Below are positions 1 to 7,813 of a stretch of DNA of 64,000 nucleotides, in pieces. Source of the stretch: Citrobacter enshiensis (GTDB lineage: Bacteria > Pseudomonadota > Gammaproteobacteria > Enterobacterales > Enterobacteriaceae); NCBI RefSeq assembly GCF_029338175.1, contig NZ_CP119862.1, forward strand, positions 4,248,839-4,312,838, given 5' to 3'. A model generated the notes under the pieces. That model ran no database searches and was not told the origin of the DNA. It saw only the letters and a program-made list of their open reading frames with translations. The translations under genes were made by a program, and so were the position numbers. Numbering within the stretch: position 1 is the first letter of the stretch; each line of letters starts with the position of its first letter.

Positions 1-587
1 TTTATTTTTTTGGAAGTTATAATAAGCAATTGTTTTTTTGCATCAACCAGATATTCAAGGCCATTAATGATGTCCAACTCAATTGCATTAATATAATCTG
101 GAGAACCGCAGATAATATAATAGTCTTTTTTGTTTTTTTTCATTAACTCTACAATAGATGTAGGATGCTTAGATTTAAAAATAGATCTATTGGTTATTTC
201 TTTCCACCATGTTCTATGAAAACTTTTCCCTACATATTCTTGAGAATACAATGGTATTGATTCGTCATATCCAACAGCAAAGGTCGCTTTATACGGTACT
301 ACATTGTCTTTATGGTGAAGGAGGCCCAAGCCAGCAGAAAGCACCCATAAATCAATGGGATAATCATTTAAGATGGCTTTGGCCGTCGCCCAGTGCCCAC
401 CTTTATAAAGATCCTCTGAACATACAGTTGCAGATGTAGATATAGCTTCATTCAGAGCATTGCACCAAGAATTCACGAGCACATTTGAAGGGGTTCGGCC
501 TGATGAAAATTGACTCAGACTCAATATATTCCCACTACCGTAGTGTTTACCGTTTGTACATGTTGTTATTAAGTTGATGTTGCTCAC
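1..587 (-). CDS. YaaA/DUF6884-like protein, 3' end cut by window edge
   Basis: An open frame on the minus strand runs without a stop from a GTG at 587 to the left edge (195 codons). The GTG follows a GGGGGG ribosome-binding site at 5-nt spacing, so it is the likely start. The first third has a CTNGK motif at residues 10-14, DLYKGGHW at 59-66 and SAGLGL at 84-89, followed by a VPYK stretch. This order (small Cys/Lys motif, DLY-G-HW, SA-x-GL, PY) is typical of YaaA/DUF6884-type proteins, which occur in DNA-modification and defence islands. The gene is AT-rich compared with the chromosome and lies in the leuX island. A role in 7-deazaguanine DNA modification (a DpdC-like part) is possible but is inference from family resemblance and location. 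The C-terminus is not visible. Confidence 0.7.
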   Translation of the reverse strand, partial: MSNINLITTCTNGKHYGSGNILSLSQFSSGRTPSNVLVNSWCNALNEAISTSATVCSEDLYKGGHWATAKAILNDYPIDLWVLSAGLGLLHHKDNVVPYKATFAVGYDESIPLYSQEYVGKSFHRTWWKEITNRSIFKSKHPTSIVELMKKNKKDYYIICGSPDYINAIELDIINGLEYLVDAKKQLLIITSKKI

Positions 588-652
588 AATCGCCCCCCAG
601 AATCGTGTTACACAAGCTACAGGAGAAAAAAGGGGATGACAAGAACGGAGTT

Positions 653-684
653 ATCAGTCCCTGAAAATTTTTTCAGGGACTGAT
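653..684 (-). terminator. 15-bp perfect inverted repeat after the 77-aa gene
   Basis: ATCAGTCCCTGAAAA (653-667) is repeated inverted at 670-684 with 2 nt between. It starts two bases after the stop codon of the 686-919 gene. It is a probable transcription terminator or mRNA end on the minus strand, separating that gene from the YaaA-like gene. No clear U-tract follows beyond the repeat itself. Confidence 0.55.
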
Positions 685-685
685 G

Positions 686-919
686 TTAGTGAGGAATATA
701 CTCGAAATACTCATCTTGAGAATGAGAACATTTTTGGCATCGCCTCAGAATACCTTTTTCCTCAAGAGAGAGACAAAAATTTCGACATGACTCAAGAAGG
801 ACGTCAGAATTTTCATTTTTATTTTTAGAAATCAAAGCCCTAGCGAGTGTGTCGTAACTAAAACCTCCCGTTGAGTGCGATACAATGCTCATCGCAAGTT
901 GGGTATCGAAAGTTTTCAT
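686..919 (-). CDS. Small island protein of unknown function (77 aa)
   Basis: I do not recognise this gene. It has an ATG start with an AGAGGTG ribosome-binding site just upstream and a TAA stop next to a strong inverted repeat, so it looks like a real transcription unit. The protein is mostly charged and helical. The only motif is a CxxC (RCQKC) near residues 60-64, followed by a His and acidic residues, which might bind a metal. It lies between the island integrase and the YaaA-like gene, on the same strand as both, and is AT-rich like the rest of the island. It could be a small regulator or an accessory part of the island cargo. Confidence 0.6.
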   Translation of the reverse strand: MKTFDTQLAMSIVSHSTGGFSYDTLARALISKNKNENSDVLLESCRNFCLSLEEKGILRRCQKCSHSQDEYFEYIPH

Positions 920-1021
920 AGTGCACCTCTGAGTCGCCAGAATAATACAGTTATAAAAAAGAATAGGTTATAGTTCAAGCTGGCTTTTCAAATTTACGCA
1001 TAGCAAGCGCCAGGAATTATA

Positions 1022-2266
1022 CTATTTACCAAAGTCATAAGGACTAACTTCCTTTTCCCGATTAGCATCCAAAAAATCAGCCCACCACTGCAGCATCAGT
1101 CGCCGCTCATCAAGATGCTCAGCCTTATGAATGTAAGCAGCACGTACTGAGTTACGTTCCATATGGCTCATTTGCCGTTCCACTGCATCCCTCGACCACA
1201 ATCCAGACTCAATCAATGAACTACAGGCCATTGTCCTGAAACCATGCCCACAAACCTCTACCTTCGTGTCATAACCCATAACGCGCAGGGCCTTGTTCAC
1301 CGTGTTTTCACTCATAGGTTTGCGATGGTCGTGATCGCCAATGAAAACAAAGTCGCGATCGCCACTAAGTTTATGAACGTATTTAAGGATTGCTAACGCT
1401 TGTTGAGATAGCGGCACCAGATGAGGCGTACGCATTTTTGAGCCACGCTGGGAGTGTTTTACCCCTTCAATAGCTTCTCGCTCAGCTGGAATCGTCCACA
1501 TTGATGTTTCAAAATCGATCTCAGACCACCGAGCAAAGCGCAATTCGCTGGAACGAATGAAAACAAGCAGGGTTAGCTCAACGGCAAGACGAGTTAAAGG
1601 CCTACCGGTATAGCTATCAATGCGTTGCAGAAGCTCGGGAATACGTTTCAGTTCAAGAGCTGCTCGATGCTGTCTGTTACTTGAAGCAACGGCACCGACC
1701 ATCTCCTGCGCGGGATTATAGTCAAGCAAACCGCTCTGTACTGCATAACGCATTATTGCCGTAGTACGCTGTAGTAACCGAGAAGCCACTTCAAGTCGCC
1801 CAGATAGCTCAACAGCTTTGATGGGTGCTAAAAGATCCCGCGTTTTTAGTTCGGCAATATTACGCTTACCTATGGCTGGAAAGAGGTTGTCCTCCAGGCT
1901 TTTGAGCACTCGTCGACTATGTTCTTCCGACCACTTTTTATTTGTGGCATGCCACTCAACTGCCAGTTGCTCGAAAGTTCGGGCTTCTTGCTGCTCAATC
2001 TTATCGTTTTTCTTTTTATCTCCCGGATCGATACCGTTTGCCAACAACTTACGAGCCTCATCACGACGAGCTCTGGCATCTGCAAGAGACACATCAGGAT
2101 AAACGCCTATAGCCAGCATCTTTTGTTTCCCACCAAAGCGGTATTGCAGACGCCAGTATCTTGAACCATTCGGGTGGACGAGCAGGTGCATACCGTTGCC
2201 ATCAGTGAGCTTGTATTGCTTATCCGTTGGCTTGGCTGTTCTGACTTTGATATCTGTTAGAGCCAT
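1022..2266 (-). CDS. P4-type tyrosine recombinase (island integrase)
   Basis: This 414-aa site-specific recombinase catalyses integration and excision of the island at leuX. The N-terminal ~90 residues form the DUF4102-type arm-binding domain (MALTDIKVRTAKPTDKQYKL at the start). A SAM-like core-binding domain follows at about 100-200, then the catalytic domain, with Arg in RSSELRFARW, the HGFRT motif and the tyrosine in AAYIH near the C-terminus. The ATG at 2266 has a GGAGGGG ribosome-binding site. The gene is about 185 bp from the 3' end of leuX and reads away from it, the usual P4-type layout. It resembles K-12 intB, which also sits beside leuX. Repeats of TGTTGGTA upstream may be integrase-binding or autoregulatory sites. 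The gene appears intact. Confidence 0.95.
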   Translation of the reverse strand: MALTDIKVRTAKPTDKQYKLTDGNGMHLLVHPNGSRYWRLQYRFGGKQKMLAIGVYPDVSLADARARRDEARKLLANGIDPGDKKKNDKIEQQEARTFEQLAVEWHATNKKWSEEHSRRVLKSLEDNLFPAIGKRNIAELKTRDLLAPIKAVELSGRLEVASRLLQRTTAIMRYAVQSGLLDYNPAQEMVGAVASSNRQHRAALELKRIPELLQRIDSYTGRPLTRLAVELTLLVFIRSSELRFARWSEIDFETSMWTIPAEREAIEGVKHSQRGSKMRTPHLVPLSQQALAILKYVHKLSGDRDFVFIGDHDHRKPMSENTVNKALRVMGYDTKVEVCGHGFRTMACSSLIESGLWSRDAVERQMSHMERNSVRAAYIHKAEHLDERRLMLQWWADFLDANREKEVSPYDFGK

Positions 2267-2280
2267 GCTTATCCCCTCCC

Positions 2281-2339
2281 TGTTGGTACAAGCATTATCG
2301 AACCGGAAATACCATCATCTGTACCAACATGTGTTGGTA
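2281..2339. promoter_or_regulatory. TGTTGGTA repeats upstream of the integrase
   Basis: TGTTGGTA occurs at 2281-2288 and again as a perfect inverted pair, TACCAACA (2322-2329) and TGTTGGTA (2332-2339), with 2 nt between. The repeats lie between the integrase start and leuX, where arm-type integrase sites or an autoregulatory operator are expected. The function is inferred from position. Confidence 0.45.
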
Positions 2340-2414
2340 GATGTACGTTGAAGTCGGTTGACCTTGAGAGAGTTAATATAGCGAGAAAGGTAGGTAAATG
2401 CTGGATTTTAGACA

Positions 2415-2438
2415 TAAAAAAAGACCTCAGTTGAGGTC
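2415..2438 (-). terminator. Rho-independent terminator after leuX
   Basis: On the minus strand the hairpin GACCTCAACTGAGGTC is followed by seven T residues. It lies about 15 bp past the leuX CCA end and ends the tRNA transcript. Confidence 0.85.
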
Positions 2439-2452
2439 CATTTACATACTGT

Positions 2453-2475
2453 TGGTGCCGAAGGCCGGACTCGAA
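2453..2475. other. Probable attachment-site core (3' end of leuX)
   Basis: The CCA end and acceptor/T-arm part of leuX faces the integrase, so this is where one island junction should lie. The integrated copy keeps the tRNA intact. The partner site is outside the window, so the exact core cannot be set. Confidence 0.4.
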
Positions 2476-2537
2476 CCGGCACGTATTTCTACGGTTGATT
2501 TTGAATCAACTGCGTCTACCGATTTCGCCACTTCGGC
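2453..2537 (-). tRNA. leuX: tRNA-Leu (anticodon CAA)
   Basis: This is an 85-nt tRNA with encoded CCA. The acceptor stem is GCCGAAG/CTTCGGC, the T-arm contains GGTTCGAGTCC, and the anticodon CAA is at 2503-2501 in the loop flanked by TTGATT and AATCAA. A long variable arm is present, as in leucine tRNAs. The sequence agrees with E. coli leuX. It reads UUG codons and is a well-known island integration target. Confidence 0.97.
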
Positions 2538-2566
2538 ACTGAAGAGGTATGCGGAAAACGTTGTGG

Positions 2567-2594
2567 ATTATACCTGTCGCACGCCACCATGCAA
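2567..2594 (-). promoter_or_regulatory. leuX promoter
   Basis: On the minus strand, -35 TTGCAT (2594-2589), a 16-bp spacer and a perfect -10 TATAAT (2572-2567) lie about 30 bp before the mature tRNA start. Confidence 0.7.
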
Positions 2595-2767
2595 GCGGCA
2601 GCGTGTGCCTCAGTCGCTAAGTGTTGAAATTTTCAGCATTACGCACTTTAAAAGCAGTATTCATCACATTTCTCCCCCTCCTCTCGCGCCTTAACCCCCC
2701 CTTCTTTGAAGCGTCCCATTCCCCCATGCTCTACACTTCCAGTTCAACACCCACCGAGGGAAACACG

Positions 2768-3787
2768 ATGTCCATTATAAAAAGCTATGCCGCAAAAGAA
2801 GCGGGCAGCGAACTCGAACTTTATGAATACGATGCTGGTGAACTCAGGCCGGAAGATGTCGAGGTGCAGGTCGACTACTGCGGTATCTGCCATTCCGATC
2901 TTTCCATGATCGACAACGAATGGGGATTCTCTCAGTATCCGCTGGTTGCCGGGCATGAAGTGATTGGTCGCGTGGCGGCGCTCGGCAGCGCAGCGCAGGA
3001 AAAAGGGTTGAAGGTCGGGCAGCGAGTTGGCGTTGGCTGGACGGCGCGCAGCTGTGGGCATTGCGATGCCTGTATCAGCGGTAATCAGATTAACTGCCTG
3101 GAAGGAGCCGTGCCCACCATTCTTAACCGTGGCGGTTTTGCCGAGAAACTGCGGGCAGACTGGCAGTGGGTGATCCCGCTTCCGGAGAGCATCGATATTG
3201 AATCCGCAGGTCCTCTGTTATGCGGCGGTATTACTGTTTTTAAACCTCTGCTGATGCACCACATCACCGCGACCAGTCGCGTGGGGGTGATCGGAATCGG
3301 CGGTCTTGGGCACATCGCCATTAAGCTACTGCACGCGATGGGCTGTGAAGTGACCGCATTCAGCTCGAATCCGTCGAAAGAGCAGGAAGTTCTGGCAATG
3401 GGGGCGGATAAGGTGGTGAACAGTCGCGATCCAGAAGCGTTAAATGCGCTGGCAGGCCAGTTTGATCTCATTATCAACACCGTTAATGTCGACCTCGACT
3501 GGCAGCCCTACTTTGAAGCGCTGGCCTATGGCGGCCATTTCCACACCGTCGGCGCAGTGATGAAGCCGCTGCCGGTTCCGGCGTTTACATTGATTGCTGG
3601 CGATCGCAGCATCTCCGGTTCGGCGACCGGTACGCCCTATGAGCTGCGCAAGCTGATGAAATTTGCCGGACGCAGCAAGGTCTCGCCGACGACAGAGTTG
3701 TTCCCAATGTCGCAAATCAATGAAGCCATCCAGCACGTTCGCGACGGCAAAGCGCGCTACCGCGTGGTGCTGAAAGCCGACTTCTGA
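2768..3787 (+). CDS. ahr: NADPH-dependent aldehyde reductase Ahr (YjgB)
   Basis: This is a zinc-dependent medium-chain alcohol dehydrogenase that reduces a broad range of aldehydes with NADPH. The ATG at 2768 gives 339 aa, the length of E. coli Ahr; an earlier in-frame start is not needed. The catalytic zinc motif CGICHSD is at 38-44 and GHE at 62-64. A Cys cluster for structural zinc (CGHCDAC and a later Cys) follows near 90-105. The nucleotide-binding glycine motif is GIGGLGH at about 178-184. It lies between leuX and the idn genes, as in K-12. The gene appears intact and ends in a hairpin shared with the convergent idnK. Confidence 0.95.
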   Translation: MSIIKSYAAKEAGSELELYEYDAGELRPEDVEVQVDYCGICHSDLSMIDNEWGFSQYPLVAGHEVIGRVAALGSAAQEKGLKVGQRVGVGWTARSCGHCDACISGNQINCLEGAVPTILNRGGFAEKLRADWQWVIPLPESIDIESAGPLLCGGITVFKPLLMHHITATSRVGVIGIGGLGHIAIKLLHAMGCEVTAFSSNPSKEQEVLAMGADKVVNSRDPEALNALAGQFDLIINTVNVDLDWQPYFEALAYGGHFHTVGAVMKPLPVPAFTLIAGDRSISGSATGTPYELRKLMKFAGRSKVSPTTELFPMSQINEAIQHVRDGKARYRVVLKADF

Positions 3788-3793
3788 TGATGT

Positions 3794-3819
3794 GGCTCAG
3801 TCCGGACAGGGGCTGAGCC
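3794..3819. terminator. Convergent hairpin between ahr and idnK
   Basis: GGCTCAG (3794-3800) pairs with CTGAGCC (3813-3819). It follows the ahr stop and touches the idnK stop, so it can serve both converging genes. There is no strong T-tract. Confidence 0.5.
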
Positions 3820-4340
3820 TATTGTCCATTACGAAACGCAAGCACCGCCTGGCGGCACTGTTCTGTCACATGCTCAATATCATGGTTCACATCGATGCGG
3901 GCAATATCGTGTTCATCTTCCTGCGGGCACTCCAGTGCGTCGAACTGGCTTTTCAGCAACCCCATCGGCATAAAATGCCCAGCCCGACGCTGCATGCGCG
4001 CCAGAATAGTCTCGTAATCACCGTCCAGCCACAGGAAATGCACATTAGGACTGCCCTGACGCAATATATCGCGATACTGTTTTTTTAATGAAGAACAGAC
4101 GATAAATCCGGTCTCATTCTTTTTATACAGGCTGTAGCTGGCGTCATTTAATCGTGCTAACCAGGGGAGTCGGTCCTCATCGGTTAACGGAATACCTTCA
4201 GACATTTTATCAATGTTTTTGGCCGGATGGAGATCGTCACCATCAATGAATTTAGCCGATAATACCGCGGAAACTTTACTGCCAATTAATGATTTACCGC
4301 TACCCGAAACACCCATCAAAATATAACTTTCCCCGGCCAT
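3819..4340 (-). CDS. idnK: Gluconokinase of the idonate system
   Basis: IdnK phosphorylates D-gluconate to 6-phosphogluconate with ATP, the last step of L-idonate catabolism before entry to the Entner-Doudoroff pathway. The start at 4340 (MAGESYILMG) matches the family and has a GGAG site at good spacing, giving 173 aa. The Walker A motif GVSGSGKS is at residues 10-17 and a DGDDLHP substrate/magnesium motif follows. The E. coli protein is about 14 residues longer at the C-terminus; here a TAG comes earlier, after RNGQ. It is divergent from idnDOTR and shares their control region. Confidence 0.93.
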   Translation of the reverse strand: MAGESYILMGVSGSGKSLIGSKVSAVLSAKFIDGDDLHPAKNIDKMSEGIPLTDEDRLPWLARLNDASYSLYKKNETGFIVCSSLKKQYRDILRQGSPNVHFLWLDGDYETILARMQRRAGHFMPMGLLKSQFDALECPQEDEHDIARIDVNHDIEHVTEQCRQAVLAFRNGQ

Positions 4341-4444
4341 CGAAAAAACTCCAGATTCATATTCCATGGCGCGATACTACGCCCTCTACTTTGGAGAGTT
4401 CACGCTTTTTTAGCACCGCTGATGAGAATTACAAGGCGCATCAC

Positions 4445-4458
4445 GTTATGCGTAACAT
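4445..4458. promoter_or_regulatory. GntR/IdnR-type operator candidate
   Basis: GTTATGCGTAACAT resembles the ATGTTAC-GTAACAT operator bound by GntR and IdnR-type LacI regulators. It lies in the divergent idnK-idnD region, close to a CRP site. Confidence 0.55.
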
Positions 4459-4478
4459 TGTAGCGTAACAATTTTCCA

Positions 4479-4496
4479 GCGTGACTTTCGTCACAA
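4479..4496. promoter_or_regulatory. CRP-cAMP binding site
   Basis: GTGA-CTTTCG-TCAC is a perfect core of the CRP consensus (GTGA-N6-TCAC). It is about 63 bp before the idnD ATG and is well placed to activate idnDOTR and perhaps idnK. Confidence 0.7.
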
Positions 4497-4557
4497 ATGA
4501 TAACAAACAAAACCGTTTAAATGCTGCCGAGGTTACTACCTGACCAGTGAGGCATTT

Positions 4558-5604
4558 ATGCAAGTCAAAACACAATCCTGCGTTGTCGCGGGCAAGAAAA
4601 CCGTTGCCATTACAGACCAAAATATTGAATGGGATAATAATAAAGGAACGTTGGTTAAAATTACCCGAGGGGGAATTTGCGGTTCCGATTTACATTATTA
4701 TCAGGAAGGAAAAGTCGGTAATTTCACCGTCAAAGCACCAATGATTTTAGGCCATGAAGTTATTGGCAAAGTAGTTCATAGCGATTCAAAAGAATTACAC
4801 GAGGGTCAGTCGGTTGCTATTAATCCGTCTAAGCCTTGCGGTCACTGTAAATACTGTTTACAGCATGAAGAAAACCAGTGTACGGAAATGCGTTTTTTTG
4901 GCAGCGCCATGTATTTTCCCCACGTCGACGGCGGCTTTACTCAGTTTAAAATCGTCGATACCGCGCAGTGCATTCCCTACCCGCAGCAGGCCGATGAGAA
5001 AGTAATGGCCTTTGCCGAACCGCTGGCCGTGGCGATCCATGCCGCACATGAAGCGGGCGATCTGCAGGGCAAGCGCGTGTTTATCTCCGGCGTAGGCCCA
5101 ATCGGTTGCCTGATTGTCAGCGCGGTGAAAACGCTCGGCGCGGCAGAAATCGTCTGCGCAGACATCAGCCCACGCTCGCTCACACTGGCTCAGCAGATGG
5201 GCGCCGATACACTCATTAACCCGCAACAGGACTCGCTCGACGAGTGGAAAAAAGAGAAAGGCTATTTCGACGTCAGCTTCGAAGTCTCGGGGCACCCTTC
5301 TTCGATTGCCTCCTGTCTGGAAGTGACCCGCGCGAAAGGCGTGATGGTGCAGGTCGGCATGGGCGGCGCAGTGCCGGACTTCCCGATGATGATGCTGATC
5401 GGCAAAGAAATCTCGCTCAAAGGCTCATTCCGCTTTACCACCGAGTTCAACACTGCGGTGTCGTGGCTGGCAAATAACGTTATCGACCCGCTGCCGTTAC
5501 TGAGCGCCGAATATCCGTTTACCGACCTCGAACAGGCACTGATCTTCGCCGGAGATAAAACCCAGGCGGCGAAAGTCCAGCTCGTTTTTGAAGAAACAAA
5601 ATAA
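4558..5604 (+). CDS. idnD: L-idonate 5-dehydrogenase
   Basis: IdnD oxidises L-idonate to 5-ketogluconate, the first step of idonate use. It is a zinc-dependent medium-chain dehydrogenase of 348 aa. The catalytic zinc motif GGICGSDLHYY lies near 38-48 and GHEVIG follows near 65. A four-Cys structural zinc cluster (CGHCKYC and a later C) is at about 94-110. The Rossmann glycine motif GVGPIG is at about 175. The ATG has a GAGG ribosome-binding site. The protein ends EETK, a few residues longer than the E. coli form, because the stop codon is displaced. It is first in the idnDOTR operon, 11 bp before idnO. Confidence 0.95.
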   Translation: MQVKTQSCVVAGKKTVAITDQNIEWDNNKGTLVKITRGGICGSDLHYYQEGKVGNFTVKAPMILGHEVIGKVVHSDSKELHEGQSVAINPSKPCGHCKYCLQHEENQCTEMRFFGSAMYFPHVDGGFTQFKIVDTAQCIPYPQQADEKVMAFAEPLAVAIHAAHEAGDLQGKRVFISGVGPIGCLIVSAVKTLGAAEIVCADISPRSLTLAQQMGADTLINPQQDSLDEWKKEKGYFDVSFEVSGHPSSIASCLEVTRAKGVMVQVGMGGAVPDFPMMMLIGKEISLKGSFRFTTEFNTAVSWLANNVIDPLPLLSAEYPFTDLEQALIFAGDKTQAAKVQLVFEETK

Positions 5605-5615
5605 GGAATAACACG

Positions 5616-6380
5616 ATGAACGATCTTTTTTCACTGGACGGAAAAAACATTCTTATCACCGGTTCTGCTCAGGGTATTGGTTATTTACTGGCGACCGGGC
5701 TGGGTAAATATGGCGCGCAGATTATCGTCAATGATATTACGCCAGAACGCGCGGAAGCCGCTGTCGCCAGGCTGCAGCAGGAAGGTGTTCGCGCCGTTGC
5801 CGCGCCTTTCAATGTTACGCATAAACAAGATATTGATGCCGCCATCGAACATATCGAAAAGGATATTGGTCCGATTGATGTGCTGGTAAATAACGCGGGT
5901 ATTCAACGCCGCCATCCTTTTACCGAGTTCCCGGAACAGGACTGGAACGACGTGATCGCGGTAAACCAAACCGCAGTGTTCCTGGTATCGCAGGCAGTGA
6001 CCCGCCGGATGGTAGAGCGTCAGACCGGAAAAGTCATCAACATCTGCTCCATGCAGAGCGAGCTGGGACGAGACACCATTACGCCGTATGCCGCTTCGAA
6101 AGGCGCGGTGAAAATGCTCACCCGCGGAATGTGCGTTGAGCTGGCACGTCACAATATCCAGGTGAACGGTATCGCACCAGGCTACTTCAAAACCGAAATG
6201 ACCAAAGCGCTGGTTGAAGATGAAGCCTTCACCTCCTGGCTGTGCAAACGTACGCCAGCCGCACGCTGGGGCGATCCGCAGGAGCTGATTGGCGCCGCGG
6301 TATTCCTCTCTTCTAAAGCTTCTGATTTTGTTAACGGGCACCTGTTGTTTGTCGATGGCGGCATGCTGGTCGCCGTCTGA
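5616..6380 (+). CDS. idnO: 5-keto-D-gluconate 5-reductase
   Basis: IdnO reduces 5-ketogluconate to D-gluconate with NAD(P)H. It is a 254-aa short-chain dehydrogenase. The coenzyme motif ITGSAQGIG is at about 14-22, NNAG at about 91-94, the catalytic Ser in the ICSMQSE region, and YAASK near 158-162. It sits between idnD and idnT in the same order as K-12. A strong hairpin with a T-tract follows the gene, so part of the message may end before idnT. Confidence 0.95.
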   Translation: MNDLFSLDGKNILITGSAQGIGYLLATGLGKYGAQIIVNDITPERAEAAVARLQQEGVRAVAAPFNVTHKQDIDAAIEHIEKDIGPIDVLVNNAGIQRRHPFTEFPEQDWNDVIAVNQTAVFLVSQAVTRRMVERQTGKVINICSMQSELGRDTITPYAASKGAVKMLTRGMCVELARHNIQVNGIAPGYFKTEMTKALVEDEAFTSWLCKRTPAARWGDPQELIGAAVFLSSKASDFVNGHLLFVDGGMLVAV

Positions 6381-6396
6381 CGCAACGCAACACCAC

Positions 6397-6421
6397 GCAG
6401 CGCCCTGGCGCTGCTTTTTTG
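6397..6421 (+). terminator. Intra-operon terminator between idnO and idnT
   Basis: GCAGCGCC-CT-GGCGCTGC (6397-6414) is a perfect 8-bp stem with a 2-nt gap, followed by seven T residues. By form it is a complete rho-independent terminator. It lies inside the idn operon and may lower idnT and idnR expression. Confidence 0.75.
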
Positions 6422-6442
6422 GCAACGATAAGAGATACGATT

Positions 6443-7762
6443 ATGCCATTAATCATAATTGCGGCAGGCGTCGCGCTGCTTCTGGTCCTGATGATTGGCT
6501 TTAAAGTTAACGGCTTTATTGCCCTGGTACTGGTTGCAGCCGTCGTCGGTTTTGCCGAAGGGATGGATGCACAGGCCGTTCTGCACTCTATACAAAATGG
6601 GATCGGCGGTACGCTCGGCGGGCTGGCGATGATCCTCGGGTTCGGCGCAATGCTCGGTAAGCTGATTTCTGATACCGGCGCCGCCCAGCGCATCGCTACC
6701 ACGCTGATTGGTACATTCGGTAAGAAACGTGTGCAGTGGGCGCTGGTCATCACCGGTCTGGTTGTCGGTCTGGCAATGTTCTTCGAGGTCGGTTTTGTTC
6801 TGCTGTTGCCACTGGTGTTTACGGTAGTGGCCTCCTCCGGTCTGCCGCTGCTGTATGTCGGCGTGCCGATGGTTGCGGCACTATCCGTTACCCACTGTTT
6901 TTTGCCGCCGCATCCGGGGCCAACCGCGATTGCCACCATCTTCGAGGCTAATCTCGGCACCACCCTGCTGTACGGCTTTATCATTACTATCCCGACGGTG
7001 ATTGTCGCCGGGCCGCTGTTTTCCAAGCTATTGACCCGCTTTGAAAAAGCGCCGCCTGAAGGTTTATTCAACCCGCATTTATTCACCGAAGAAGAGATGC
7101 CGTCGTTCTGGAACAGTATCTTTGCGGCCGTTATCCCGGTAATACTGATGGCGGTAGCGGCGGTGTGCGAAATTACGCTGCCAAAGACCAACAGCGTGCG
7201 GGTGTTCTTTGAGTTTATTGGTAACCCTGCGGTCGCGTTGTTTATCGCCATCGTGCTCGCCATTTTTACTCTCGGTCGACGTAACGGACGTACGATAGAG
7301 CAAATTATGGATATCATTGGCAACTCTATCGGCGCGATTGCGATGATTGTGTTTATCATCGCCGGCGGCGGTGCGTTTAAGCAGGTTCTGGTGGACAGCG
7401 GCGTGGGTCAATATATCTCGCACTTGATGACCGGCACTTCGCTCTCTCCACTGCTGATGTGCTGGACAGTAGCGGCGTTGCTGCGCATCGCGCTCGGTTC
7501 AGCGACCGTCGCAGCCATTACCACCGCAGGCGTGGTATTGCCGATAATTAACGTCACTCATGCCGACCCGGCACTAATGGTGCTAGCTACCGGCGCGGGC
7601 AGCGTGATTGCTTCACACGTTAACGATCCTGGCTTCTGGCTGTTTAAAGGTTACTTTAATCTCAGCGTTGGAGAAACGTTGCGTACCTGGACGGTAATGG
7701 AAACGCTGATTTCCATTATGGGACTCCTCGGGGTTCTGACGCTGAACGCCGTTCTGCATTAA
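6443..7762 (+). CDS. idnT: L-idonate/5-ketogluconate/gluconate transporter
   Basis: This is an inner-membrane permease of the GntP family that takes up L-idonate, 5-ketogluconate and gluconate. The start at 6443 (MPLIIIAAG) gives 439 aa, the family length; an upstream in-frame GTG-type start would begin inside the terminator hairpin. The protein is almost wholly hydrophobic, with about 12-14 membrane segments. It contains GntP signatures such as HCFLPPHPGPTA near 150 and SHVNDPGFW near 395. Confidence 0.95.
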   Translation: MPLIIIAAGVALLLVLMIGFKVNGFIALVLVAAVVGFAEGMDAQAVLHSIQNGIGGTLGGLAMILGFGAMLGKLISDTGAAQRIATTLIGTFGKKRVQWALVITGLVVGLAMFFEVGFVLLLPLVFTVVASSGLPLLYVGVPMVAALSVTHCFLPPHPGPTAIATIFEANLGTTLLYGFIITIPTVIVAGPLFSKLLTRFEKAPPEGLFNPHLFTEEEMPSFWNSIFAAVIPVILMAVAAVCEITLPKTNSVRVFFEFIGNPAVALFIAIVLAIFTLGRRNGRTIEQIMDIIGNSIGAIAMIVFIIAGGGAFKQVLVDSGVGQYISHLMTGTSLSPLLMCWTVAALLRIALGSATVAAITTAGVVLPIINVTHADPALMVLATGAGSVIASHVNDPGFWLFKGYFNLSVGETLRTWTVMETLISIMGLLGVLTLNAVLH

Positions 7763-7772
7763 TTCGGCATCA

Positions 7773-7800
7773 CCGGGGAACGAAAGTCTGCGTTCCCCGG
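7773..7800 (+). other. Hairpin between idnT and idnR
   Basis: CCGGGGAACG (7773-7782) pairs with CGTTCCCCGG (7791-7800). There is no T-tract, so it is more likely an mRNA stabiliser or processing site than a terminator. Confidence 0.5.
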
Positions 7801-7813
7801 CTCAGGAGAAAAG

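Noticed and set aside
209-439. 76-aa plus-strand open frame near the left edge
   Set aside because: It lies antisense to the longer YaaA-like frame, which has real family motifs and a ribosome-binding site.
2621-2767. N-terminal extension of ahr
   Set aside because: Family length and alignment start at the ATG at 2768; the extension is not like any dehydrogenase N-terminus.
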